Below are positions 43,788 to 53,826 of a stretch of 64,000 nucleotides of DNA, piece after piece. Made by a program: the position numbers and the translations under genes. This DNA is from Cephalotrichum gorgonifer (Eukaryota > Ascomycota > Sordariomycetes > Microascales > Microascaceae), in assembly GCA_900312665.1 (NCBI GenBank), contig ONZQ02000002.1, positions 62,001-126,000 on the forward strand. Direction: 5' to 3'. The first letter of the stretch is position 1; each line of letters opens with the position of its first letter. Under the pieces are notes generated by a model. That model searched no databases. It worked only from the letters and a program-made list of their open reading frames with translations, and was not told the DNA's origin.

Positions 43788-46700
43788 ATGGCACGCTCTC
43801 TACTTGTATCACTTATTGTGGCTGCCAATCTCTTGATCCCAGTGGCGATACTAATCTTTGCCGGAGGCTTCTTTCCTTATAAGCCGTTCATCCCGGGCCT
43901 CGCGGAGTATGAACCGCTCGATCCCGAGTTCGGGGAGGTACCGGAAGCTCCATTTGATCGTCTCATCTTCATGGTGGTTGATGCATTGAGAAGGTATGCG
44001 ACTGCCGACCTCCTCATTCCCCTCCGCCGCTCCATCCTTTCCCAGGGGGGGACGAGTCCGTTTTACTGCTGCTGCCAAGGAATGTGCCCTGCTGACCAGA
44101 CGGTTAGTGATTTCGTTTATTCGGAGAACTCTGGATTTCAGTTCACCCAAGAGTATGGTCAACCAGTCCATCCATCACCATCTTTTCAGGAGTAGGAGGA
44201 GCTTACACGGTTCAAATTTCAGGCTTATTCGTGATGGCGCGGCGATTCCCTTCACCGCATTTGCGAGGTCGCCGACGGTGACTATGCCTCGGCTAAAGTC
44301 CATCACGACAGGATCCATTCCGTCGTTCCTCGATGCGATTCTGAACATCGATGAGGGCGAAACGACGTCGAGCTTGGCGGCGCAGGATACCTGGCTAGCG
44401 CAGATAAAGGCCAAGGACAACGGGAAACTTCTCATGTATGGGGATGATACGTGGCTGAAGCTCTTCCCCGATATATTCGACAGGCATGATGGGACGTCTA
44501 GCTTCTTTGTTGCAGTAGGCCTCTACCTCCCCTTCTATTCTACCATCCGTACGCTCGTGTCTCACTCGACAGCCAGGACTTCACCGAGGTCGACCACAAT
44601 GTTACCCGGAATATTGCTGGGGAGCTGGAGAACCAGGACTGGAACACCATGATTCTTCACTATCTTGGCCTTGATCATATAGGCCACAAGTCTGGCCCTC
44701 GCAGGTGAGAACCCCGCTGAGTGCCGAAAACCCACTCTCGCGTAATATGGTGCTAATGCCGCTGGCGGTTCGCGGTCCAGCTCCAATATGGTCCCAAAAC
44801 AGCGTGAGATGGACGGCATTGTCAAGCAGCTATATCATGCTATGGAGACTAAGGAGCACCTCTCGTCTACACTTCTGGTCATGTGCGGAGACCACGGGAT
44901 GAACGACGCCGGAAACCACGGAGCATCCTCCGCCGGCGAGACTTCCGCCGCGCTCACGTTCATGTCGCCGAAGCTGAGGGCCCTATCATCCCGACTGCAA
45001 TCCCCTCTACCCTACAGGGAGGACTTTCAGTATTACTCGAGGGTCGAGCAGTCCGACCTAGCACCGTCATTGGCAGGCCTGCTCGGGTTCCCGGTGCCTC
45101 AGAATAATCTCGGGGCCTTCATCCCGGAGTTCCTGCCCTTATGGGATCGGAGTTTGTGCCCCCCTCCCCGTCTCCCCCCGTGACCTCCCCGTCTCCCCCC
45201 GTGACCTCCCCGTCTCCCCCCGTGACCTCCCGCGAAACCTAACGTACAGGGACTGATGCAAATTATCAGAGTCGGACCAGGTCCAGCTTCTTATTCGGAA
45301 TGCTAGGCAGATACTTGGCGTTGCAAGGGCAGCATTTGGGGAAGGCCTGTTTGACCTTAATGCGGACGTTGACCCCTGCTCTGACGCCAAGGATGACGCT
45401 CATCGGCTAGCCTGTGATTGGCGCCTCATCAACAAGCGGCTGTCGTCATTCTCATCATACGAAGAGGCTCCTCCCGAGTGGGTTGACCAACTGACCGAGG
45501 TGAGACGAGGATCCTGTTGTGCTTGACAAAAGACCCTCCTTCCACTGACCCTTCCTAGTGGCTTCGCTCCGCGCAGGATCTCATGAGTGGTATGGCGAGC
45601 AACTATGACACGGGGAGGCTCATCCTTGGACAGGCAGTAGCTGCCGTGGCCTGCATACTTGCGACGGCGGCCCTGTTCTTCGCGGGAACCTCTCACGTGC
45701 AATCCCTCCTCATCTTCGCGGCCGTTACAATTGCCTATGGCGTGATGATGTTTGCGAGCAGTTACGTGGAAGAGGAGCAGCACTTTTGGTACTGGACGAC
45801 GACTGCGTGGATGGCACTGCTGGTGGTTAAATATCGTACAACGTAAGTTACCCACGATGCCCTGTTCGTCCCAAATCAGGCAGCTCCGCCCATGAGCCTT
45901 ACTATCCACTGACACCTATTCGACGGAACAGACTCAGGGGAACCATCATCTGGTTTGTCCTAGTCCTCGGCGCCACCCGTATCATTCGGGGCTGGAATCA
46001 GACCGGCCAGAAGTTCGCCGGGAGCCCCGATATCGTGAAGACGTTTATCGTTACGAACCCGAGGCTCCTCTGGGCTCTGGTTGTGGCTACGTATGCCTGG
46101 CTTCAGGGTAATCTGAGGCGCCCATTCGGGTGGATGCCTCGCACAGTTACGACCTGGTTGGGGGGTGTTCTCATCTCTGCTGCATTCACCTTCAAGCTTA
46201 ACTTTACGAACGAGGATTCGCCCGAGCTCGTTGTCAGGCCCATGTCAACCCTCCAGGAGTCTATCCCGAAGCTGCCGCTCGTATCCCACGCACGCCTAGT
46301 ATTTGCCAGTGCTCTAGTAATTGCTGGGTATGCGGCCTTCCTCGGCATCCGGGGCGGCCATCGGTCCAAGGAAGCATTCGGTATGGATTCAGTCACCCCC
46401 TGACCCGTCTCTCTATTATCATGCTGACTTGTTGGTACCTGGTTCCCAGAGATGCTGCACCACCTCTACACCGTTATCGCCCTGACTCAATCTCGCGTAA
46501 CAAACATTCCCCTCTTCCTCCTCCACGCCCTCCAGGTCCGGTTCCTCTCCTCCGTCGACCTCTCCGTCCCCGACCTCACGATATCCTCCCTCCTCCTCCA
46601 GCACATGTCCTACTTCGCATTCGGCGGCTCCAACGCCATCTCGTCCGTCGACCTGTCGAGCGCGTACAACGGTGTGAGCGACTTCAACGTCCTCGCCGTC

Positions 46701-47033
46701 GGGGTCCTGACCTTCATAAGTAACTGGGCGGGCCCGGTCTACTTCTCCTCCGCCACGACGCTCCTGCTCCTCCGCGCCAGGCGGAAACGCGCGGAGGGGG
46801 GCTCGGACACCCCCGTCTACGCGCAGCACGTGGCGATGCTGACCGCCTTTGTGACGTGGAGTGTGCTCTTTGTGATGGTGGCTTGTACGGTGCTAAGGAC
46901 GCATCTGTTCATCTGGACCGTGTTCTCACCCAAGTACCTGTACTGTATGGCGTGGAGTCTGGGACATCATCTGGGAGTTAATGTAGGGCTCGGGGGGCTG
47001 ATGTACTGGATAGGGACCAGGGCGACGGGATAG
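43788..47033 (+). CDS. LAS21: GPI ethanolamine phosphate transferase 2 (Las21/Gpi7)
   Basis: An ER enzyme adding ethanolamine phosphate to the second mannose of GPI anchors, needed for cell wall protein delivery. Nine exons (43788-43993, 44108-44152, 44223-44514, 44577-44704, 44781-45151, 45270-45499, 45559-45842, 45932-46380, 46450-47033) give 862 residues, near the usual size. The N-terminus is a signal anchor (MARSLLVSLIVAANLLIPVA). The luminal phosphotransferase domain has FMVVDALRSDFVYSENSGFQ, FARSPTVTMPRLKSITTG, YGDDTWLKLFP, SFFVADFTEVDHNVTRN, LHYLGLDHIGHKSGP and the metal-binding CGDHGMNDAGNHGASSAGET. About ten membrane segments fill residues 440-860. The exon 5/6 join uses a GTTTGT donor and an intron with a 21-bp tandem repeat; it is the least certain junction. 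Confidence 0.9.
45164..45226. repeat. Three tandem 21-bp C-rich units in a LAS21 intron
   Basis: Three perfect or near-perfect copies of a 21-base unit containing CCCCGTCTCCCCCCGTGAC. All lie inside the inferred 118-base intron 5 of LAS21, which is otherwise about the same size as its neighbours. Confidence 0.9.
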
Positions 47034-47444
47034 GTGTCCTCATGGTCTTGGATGCATACTTGGTTGATATATAACAGGAGAGGTCTCTTAGGGCCGCAAT
47101 TGGACCTGATATACCCAAGACTCTTGACCGATTAGGTCCGAGTGCCCGGATTTTCTCACTACTACATAGATATAATTTACTTCACTCCATCTACTCTCAC
47201 TCGGACTCAAGAGTATTAGTACTGACTTTGTAAGTGCTTCGGTGACGAACCAACGACGAAAACCATGGGTATACACTTGAAATTATAGAAGCCGTCCTCC
47301 GTGAATCTCGATATACGGTCCCATACCATCCAGTCCCTCCCATCCCGAATGATCATCAACGTAATTCTTCTACAAGAAAACAAGCTAAAAAAACTCCAAA
47401 TCCCTAGAAGAAAGCAAAAGAAACGGGAAGAAGAAAAAAGGTCA
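47034..47444. other. Convergent spacer LAS21/YCG1
   Basis: 3' regions of two convergent genes; no other feature seen. Confidence 0.5.
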
Positions 47445-50400
47445 CTACGCCTCCTCATCCGAAAGCAAGTCCTCCACTAAGGAGTCCTGCTCCGCCGCCA
47501 CGACCGTCCCCTCGTCCTCGCTCGCATCCTCCTCCTTGATGTCCGGCTCATGCAGCACCGTCCTCTCCTCCACCACCGTCTTCTCGTCCACGACGGACCT
47601 GTCGTCCCCGAACACCGAGGCCGAGGTGCTCCTGCTCAGGCGCCTCGTCGACTCCTGTTGCTGCTCGCCCAGCGCGTTCACGATCTTGCCGAGGGCGACG
47701 TGGATCTTGTACAGCGCGTTGCGGGACGTGGCATCCGCGAGGAGCTTGGAGTCCACCGCGCTCTCAACGTCCTCGTAGAGTGCGCGGATCTTGTCCTCCG
47801 TCGAGGCGGGCGAGATGTAGAGCTTCCCGAAGAGAGGGGCGATGACCTTCTTCTCGTCCTCTGTTGCTTTCTGGTTAGATTGTCTTTTTCTCTCCGCGTC
47901 GAGGTTGGCCATGAGAGGGATAAGGAAATGGAAAGAGGGGTACGTACTACTCATGTTTCCGTTCAACTTATCAAGGATCATCGCCGCGAGGTCGAGGTGC
48001 ACGTCCCCGTTCACGTGCTTCTTCTCCGGCTCGAGAGCGGAGCCGGGAGTGTAACACTTGCGCGGGTCAGTCCAGTCGACGAGACACGCACCGATCGCGG
48101 TCAGGCTGGTCATCTCGTCCTCCACGTCGGCGTCGTCGTCCTCGAGGCCCTCGCGGATGTTGAACAGCGCGTGGATGGCATCGAGCGCTATGGACCCCAT
48201 GAGCTGCTGGTTCTCCAGGCGCGAGAAGCAGAACACGGGGAGGAAGTAGTTGAGGGCCTGCCTGACGGACTGGTTCCCGGCCGTCGCGGGGTCGAAGTAG
48301 GCGACCACGAGGGTCCTGAGGAGCTCGGCGGATGCCTCCGGGTCGGTGACAACCCGGCCGAGGAGGAGCTTGGAGACAGCCAGCGTGGCCGCCGCTTGGA
48401 CCTCCGGGGCTTTGGAACCTGACCTCAGAGCCCGGACGTAGATCTTAAGCAGCGCCGGGTTTGCCGAGACGAGCTGCGCGCCGTGCACATTGAGGATGTC
48501 GGTGAGGATACGGAGCGCCGTGATCTGGAGCGCGGCGTGTCCCTTGGTGAAGAAGTGCATGAAGAGCGACAGGTTCTCCTCTGCGAGGGACTTGTCGAGG
48601 AGAGAGCACAGGCCTAGGCACACGAGGCCACGCTCCCTGACGGGCGCCTCATGGCTCCTGACGGCGGGAACCACGAGGTTGTTCAACATGGCGACGAGAT
48701 GGTCGTTCTGCTGCAGGTTCCCGGAGACGTTGGAGAGCATGCACTCGACGATGTGCAGGCACTTCATGTTGATGACGATCTCCCTGATCGCCTTCTCCTG
48801 CGCCTCCTCCTCGCTTATCTCGGCGCTCTTCCCGCGACCTCGGCCAGATGGGGCGCTGTCGCTGCTGACCGCGGACTTGGCAGAGTGGAAGCTGTCCTCC
48901 ACGTCTTCCACGGGCTCGTCATCCACGATGGTGTCGTGGACGTCCGCAACGGATTCGAGAACGATACTGCAGAATTCTCGCTCTCCGGCGGCATCAGGCG
49001 CACTCATATCCCTGAGGACGTCGACTGTCAACTTGGTGATCTCATCCGGCAGCTCGGGAATCGATAACATTTGACGCATGAGGGCGAACATCTTCCTACG
49101 GCCGACCTCATCCGAATAGTCAAGCGTCAGCGCGATATGCAGGAGCTGCTCGACGATGAACTCCTGTTCGACCGTGTCCTCCTCCTCTTCCTCCTCGGCG
49201 CCTTCTGAATTGGCAATGCGCCGAATCGAGTCGATGAGGGCCTGGTTGTACCGCTCGAGGTAGAAAGCAAGCTTCATAACCTCGGGCAGCTTCTCCTCAA
49301 CGAGGTGCTCGTACTTGCCGTCGCCTTCGTTGCGGCAGAAGTCATTGTAGCTGCGTGCCATGAAGACTGACTCTGCCGACAGCGTCTCCCAGTACTCATC
49401 GCTGAAAGTCACCTCGTCGCGGTAATCAGGGCGCCCCTCCCAGAACCCCTTCATGGCCTCGAGGGCAACACCGTTCTCGACACCCGAGTTCACAATATCG
49501 ATACGCTCGAGGAGCTCAAGCAGCGCGTCAAAGTTGGGCGGCGACGACTCCTGCGGCGCACCGTTCTCTGCGGGAGGCACGCCGGCGCAATCCTCGATCC
49601 ACCGTTCTCGGAAGAGCCTCGCGGCGGCCTTGCGCACATTTTCGTCTCGGTCGCGAAGACCCCACCTCAAGAGTTTCTCTCTCATAGAGAGCGAGAGGTG
49701 GCGGAAATCCCCGAGCGCGGGGAGCAGGCGAGAGTAGACGGCCCTACGGGTGGCGGCGTCCTGATCACGGGCTCGCTCCAAGAGATAGGGGAGGGTATTG
49801 GGGAGGATGGGCAGGTTGACGAGAAGTGACCTCCGTACGTCGGCGCTCGGGTCGTTCTGTAGAACCTCCAGCAGCTTCTCTAGAAGACCGGCGCCAGCGT
49901 CGTCGTCGTCGCTCTCGCCCGAATTGGCGTCCTCGTCAGCCTGGTTTCCCGCAAGTCGACCGAGACCGAGGACGGCCTGGGCGCGCACCATTGCCTCCTT
50001 GTCGCGGATCCTCTTGAGGAGGCCGTGCCTGAGCCTCTGGAATAGCTCATCGTCGATAGCGTCGAGTGAATTAATGACGTGAGATATCAGCTGCGTAGAC
50101 CTATACCTCACAAACTTGTCTTTGCTTGTGAGAAGGGGGAGGACTGTGTCGAGAAGGAAGGTGGTGAGCTTGGTGCTGGGCGTTTCGGGTAAGACGCTGG
50201 CGTCTTCGTCGATCTCGCCCAGGAGCTCGTTGTCCTTGTCGCTGGCATATCGTAGGAAGAGCCCGATGAACCTGACCGTCTTCTCTCCTACACCTTCAGA
50301 CTTCTTGACGGGCATGACCCTCAGGACGCAGCGCACAAACTCATTGTTGAAGTCCTCCTCGGCAAAGTCGCCCGGCGACTGCTTGCCCGGATTCGCGGGC

Positions 50401-50654
50401 TCATAGCAACACGCCTCCTGGATCTTTCGCAGGTTGACTACCAGTTTCCTGTGGGTTGCCGTGGTCTTCTGGGCATCCCTGAAGACGGAGCAGATCTTGG
50501 GTCGGAGTTCGTTATCTGGAGTTTCGACGGGGACGTCTATCAGGGTCGAAGAGGCTCTTGAGGCGGTGGAGACGCGGGAGTCCGCAACCCCGGACGCTTT
50601 GCGCGACGCTGCCGTCGACGATCGCGCTGATCGAGCCGGTGCTCGGGCGGGCAT
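47445..50654 (-). CDS. YCG1: Condensin complex subunit 3 (Ycg1/Cap-G)
   Basis: The HEAT-repeat subunit of condensin that, with Brn1, clamps DNA during chromosome condensation. The frame is open for 1069 residues from the ATG at 50654, in line with the family (about 1000-1050). A basic Ser/Ala-rich N-terminus precedes the HEAT region: ICSVFRDAQKTTATHRKLVV, FNNEFVRCVLRVMPVKK, FVRYRSTQLISHVINSLD and RIRDKEAMVRAQAVLGLGRL are typical. The Cnd3 C-terminal domain follows at about 620-940 (VRERGLVCLGLCSLLDKSLA). Residues about 903-929 (STYPSFHFLIPLMANLDAER and neighbours) look like a read-through in-frame intron of 81 or 84 bases (47867 to 47947 or 47950); removal gives about 1042 residues. A GTG-led extension upstream of 50654 is not used. 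It is divergent from NOP4. Confidence 0.93.
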   Translation of the reverse strand: MPARAPARSARSSTAASRKASGVADSRVSTASRASSTLIDVPVETPDNELRPKICSVFRDAQKTTATHRKLVVNLRKIQEACCYEPANPGKQSPGDFAEEDFNNEFVRCVLRVMPVKKSEGVGEKTVRFIGLFLRYASDKDNELLGEIDEDASVLPETPSTKLTTFLLDTVLPLLTSKDKFVRYRSTQLISHVINSLDAIDDELFQRLRHGLLKRIRDKEAMVRAQAVLGLGRLAGNQADEDANSGESDDDDAGAGLLEKLLEVLQNDPSADVRRSLLVNLPILPNTLPYLLERARDQDAATRRAVYSRLLPALGDFRHLSLSMREKLLRWGLRDRDENVRKAAARLFRERWIEDCAGVPPAENGAPQESSPPNFDALLELLERIDIVNSGVENGVALEAMKGFWEGRPDYRDEVTFSDEYWETLSAESVFMARSYNDFCRNEGDGKYEHLVEEKLPEVMKLAFYLERYNQALIDSIRRIANSEGAEEEEEEDTVEQEFIVEQLLHIALTLDYSDEVGRRKMFALMRQMLSIPELPDEITKLTVDVLRDMSAPDAAGEREFCSIVLESVADVHDTIVDDEPVEDVEDSFHSAKSAVSSDSAPSGRGRGKSAEISEEEAQEKAIREIVINMKCLHIVECMLSNVSGNLQQNDHLVAMLNNLVVPAVRSHEAPVRERGLVCLGLCSLLDKSLAEENLSLFMHFFTKGHAALQITALRILTDILNVHGAQLVSANPALLKIYVRALRSGSKAPEVQAAATLAVSKLLLGRVVTDPEASAELLRTLVVAYFDPATAGNQSVRQALNYFLPVFCFSRLENQQLMGSIALDAIHALFNIREGLEDDDADVEDEMTSLTAIGACLVDWTDPRKCYTPGSALEPEKKHVNGDVHLDLAAMILDKLNGNMSSTYPSFHFLIPLMANLDAERKRQSNQKATEDEKKVIAPLFGKLYISPASTEDKIRALYEDVESAVDSKLLADATSRNALYKIHVALGKIVNALGEQQQESTRRLSRSTSASVFGDDRSVVDEKTVVEERTVLHEPDIKEEDASEDEGTVVAAEQDSLVEDLLSDEEA

Positions 50655-51119
50655 GTTTTTGGGTTTGAAATCCCCGCAGGGTCGGTTATCTCTGAAGTAG
50701 CGATGGTTCACACGGTTCGTCGAGGGATGGTAGGCTGGCGGTCCTACCGATTTGTATCAAGCTTTAAGGGTTGTGCTAAAGAGGGGAGATATCATCAAAT
50801 CGGGCAACGCGAGTTTGTTGATGGCGCGCTTTGTCAATAAACTTCCTTATTAGGCATAGCAACTCGGTTATTGCACTCACCCCACCTTCTCCACCTATAT
50901 GGAATAATCCGGTCACCAAATACCCATATTTGGCTAATAGTCGGCTATACTGCGATAAGAGGTTGCTCCCAGTTCTTATCAGCAAATATGATTTTTTTTT
51001 CTTTTTGGCGGGGGATCGCACTCTGAAATCTAGCGACGAAACAACCCTGGTGGCTTTTCTTTGCTCCCTCAACTGTTCTTCTTAATCTCCATTTATCGCC
51101 CTTGAACGTACCGGTCAAG
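50655..51119. other. Divergent promoter YCG1/NOP4
   Basis: A 465-base spacer between divergent starts, AT-richer than the genes, with a run of nine or more T on the plus strand near 50992-51005. No gene. Confidence 0.55.
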
Positions 51120-53426
51120 ATGGCGCCGAATCCCAATTCTAAGAAACGCCAGAGGGACGAAGCTCAAGAAACTCACGACACTCTTGAGAAGGGAGAAGAG
51201 CCGCTCAGCGACAAGGCCATCGAGGAGCTTGCGAAGACGGAAACTACTTTCGGCGCGGCCCGAGGATCGAAACGGCCGAGAGTGGAAGCATCCCGATCTC
51301 TGTTCGTGCGGTCTCTACCGCCAAACGCCACCAATGAGAGCCTTACGGAGTTCTTCTCGCAGCACTATCCCGTAAAGCACTCGACCGTTGTCATCGACCA
51401 GAAGACGAAGGAATCCCGTGGCTACGGTTTCGTCACCTTTGCCGACCAAGACGATGCGAAGGATGCCAAAGAGAAGCTTGATAGTGTTGAGTGGGAGGGC
51501 CGGAAGCTCAGACTTGACGTTGCCGAGCCGCGTGCCCGAGGAGGAGGGAAGGAAGGGAAGGAGAAGAAGCCCGAGCTGAGCAGCGCGAAGCAGGAGCGCG
51601 AGGCCGCGCTGGAGGAGTCCCGCCGTCCCGCCAAACTCATTGTGAGGAATCTGCCGTGGTCGGTGAAGAAGCCGCAAGACCTGGCGAAGCTGTTCCAGAG
51701 CTTCGGGAAGATCAAGCACGCCGATCTCCCCAACACGAATGGCAAGCTCAAGGGCTTTGGCTTTGTGACCATGCGGAGAAGGAAGCATGCGCAGAAGGCC
51801 TTGGAAACTATCAACGAGAAGGAGGTTGATGGAAGGACACTTGCTGTCGACTGGGCGGTGGATAAAGAGGTATGGGAGGAACAACTACAGAAGGACGAGA
51901 AGAAGCCCGTTGCAGAGGATGCCAGCGAGGCAAAGGACTCAGGCGAGGAATCCTCAATGCAGTTTACTGCCATGGTAGACACTGCCAAGGAAGTGAAGGA
52001 CAAGAAAAAGGGGGGGCAAGCGGAGAGGGAGACGACTCCCACGGCAGACGAGGATCTAGCTGCGTTCATGGCGAACCATATGGACGACCTCGAGTCTGAA
52101 TCAGATTTTGACGAGGAGGATGAGGAGGAAGACGAGGATGGAGGTGTCAAGCTGGACAACGATGACCTGGATGATTCGGATGGTAAAGAGGTGGCTGCGC
52201 GACAACACCCCAAGAAGAATATGGTGACGGACAACTCGTCGACGTTGTTTATTCGGAACCTGCCTTATACAGCTACCGACGACCAGGTCAAGGCCCTTTT
52301 CGCCCACTTTGGGCCAGTCCGCTATGCGCGGGTTGTCAAGGACAAAGCTACGGATCGGCCCGCCGGGACGGCCTTCGTCTGCTTCTTCAACCCGGCAGAC
52401 TGCAAGGCCTGCATCATGGGAGCCCCACGTCGGGAAACTAAGCCCTCGAGTGGAGCCAATATGAAGCGTTCCGTGCTCCATGACGAGACTGTGGATCCCG
52501 ATGGGAAGTACACTCTTGACGGAAGGGTACTGCAAGTCGCTCAGGCTGTCAGCAAGGACGAGGTGTCTCGCTTCAGCAAGGACGGAGATGATACGGGCAA
52601 GGACAAGCGTCGCCTCTTCCTGCTTTCCGAGGGTGTCATCACCCCCTCGTCACCGCTGTTCTCCCTTCTTGCGCCAAGCGAAATCAAGATGCGAGATACC
52701 AGCCTAGCCCAGCGCAAGAAGCTCGTACAGAGTAACCCGACACTCCACATCAGCTTGACGCGTCTTGCCATCCGAAACATTCCTCGGAACATGACACCGA
52801 AGGAACTGAAGGAGCTCGCGAGGAAGGCCGTTGTTGGGTTCGCCACGGACGTCAAGCAAGGCTTGAGGAAGCCTCTGTCGAAGGAGGAGAACGCCCGTGG
52901 CGCAGACGAGGCGAGGGAGGCTGAGCAGCAGAGGAGGGCGAAGAACAAGGGTTTGGTCAAGCAGGCTAAGCTGATCTTTGAGACGGTCGATGGTGCGAAG
53001 GCACCCATGTCGGAGGGTAGTAAGAGCAGGGGTTACGGTTTCATCGAGTACTGGACTCACCGGTCCGCGCTGATGGCGCTGCGCTTCCTCAATGCCCACC
53101 AGCTCCAGGACGACAGGGGAAAGAAGCAGAGGCTGATCGCCGAGTTTGCGATCGAGAACGCCCAGGTTGTTAACCGGAGAAATCAGCAGCAGGTCAAGTC
53201 TCGGGAAGCACCCCAGAAGAAGCCGGAGGTTTCGACCGACAAGCTTGCGCCTTGGGGTGGCAAGGAGGGGGCCAAGGGGGGGAAGCCAAATGGCAATGGA
53301 ACGGGGAGGAATGGCAGCGGGCAGAGCAAAGCGGAGAGGGCGGAAGGGAGGAAGGAGGATATCCAGCAAACTCTGATTGCCCGGAAGAGGATGGTCAGGA
53401 AGAAGAAGGCGCGCGCTCGAAGTTAG
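51120..53426 (+). CDS. NOP4: Nucleolar RNA-binding protein Nop4 (RBM28)
   Basis: Nop4 is an essential nucleolar factor of 60S assembly and pre-rRNA processing. Single exon, 768 residues. Four RRM domains are visible. RRM1 (about 58-135) has SLFVRSLPPNATNESLTEFF and RGYGFVTFA. RRM2 (about 173-250) has LIVRNLPWSVKKPQDLAKLF and KGFGFVTM. RRM3 (about 372-470) has STLFIRNLPYTATDDQVKAL and GTAFVCFF. The divergent RRM4 (about 545-685) has LAIRNIPRNMTPKELKELAR and SRGYGFIEYW. A highly acidic linker (DFDEEDEEEDEDGG) lies between RRM2 and RRM3. The C-terminus is basic and Gly/Lys-rich (ARKRMVRKKKARARS), as in Nop4. The start was placed at the first ATG; the frame upstream has no ATG. Confidence 0.95.
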   Translation: MAPNPNSKKRQRDEAQETHDTLEKGEEPLSDKAIEELAKTETTFGAARGSKRPRVEASRSLFVRSLPPNATNESLTEFFSQHYPVKHSTVVIDQKTKESRGYGFVTFADQDDAKDAKEKLDSVEWEGRKLRLDVAEPRARGGGKEGKEKKPELSSAKQEREAALEESRRPAKLIVRNLPWSVKKPQDLAKLFQSFGKIKHADLPNTNGKLKGFGFVTMRRRKHAQKALETINEKEVDGRTLAVDWAVDKEVWEEQLQKDEKKPVAEDASEAKDSGEESSMQFTAMVDTAKEVKDKKKGGQAERETTPTADEDLAAFMANHMDDLESESDFDEEDEEEDEDGGVKLDNDDLDDSDGKEVAARQHPKKNMVTDNSSTLFIRNLPYTATDDQVKALFAHFGPVRYARVVKDKATDRPAGTAFVCFFNPADCKACIMGAPRRETKPSSGANMKRSVLHDETVDPDGKYTLDGRVLQVAQAVSKDEVSRFSKDGDDTGKDKRRLFLLSEGVITPSSPLFSLLAPSEIKMRDTSLAQRKKLVQSNPTLHISLTRLAIRNIPRNMTPKELKELARKAVVGFATDVKQGLRKPLSKEENARGADEAREAEQQRRAKNKGLVKQAKLIFETVDGAKAPMSEGSKSRGYGFIEYWTHRSALMALRFLNAHQLQDDRGKKQRLIAEFAIENAQVVNRRNQQQVKSREAPQKKPEVSTDKLAPWGGKEGAKGGKPNGNGTGRNGSGQSKAERAEGRKEDIQQTLIARKRMVRKKKARARS

Positions 53427-53826
53427 GAAGGGAGCACTGCCCTCCACTTACCCCAAAGATATAATTCATGTTGATTGTATTCCATAAGCATATATGAACA
53501 TCAGCGGTAACTTGAAGACAGAAGAAGCTAGTTTTGTCTGGTGCTTTAACAATATCTATTTCCACATAACAGTCCTCACCCTTTAGCATTTGACAGCTTC
53601 ACTTCAAAAAGCGTGTGCTCGTAGCAAAACATAAGCAAAGATGTAAAAGTTGCACACGTCATCAAGTTCCAAAAAGAAATGAAAACATAATTCATAATAC
53701 ATATATAGTTGTCTAACTCGACGGAAAGTGGGGATGCTCTCCAATAACAATCTGCCCAATTCGCAGACTCCTTGAACTCCGTTAACAAACTTTCGCGAGT
53801 TTGTGCAAAGACCAAAGCTATGACAA
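53427..53826. other. Convergent spacer downstream of NOP4
   Basis: AT-rich 3' region of two convergent genes; nothing else seen. Confidence 0.5.
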
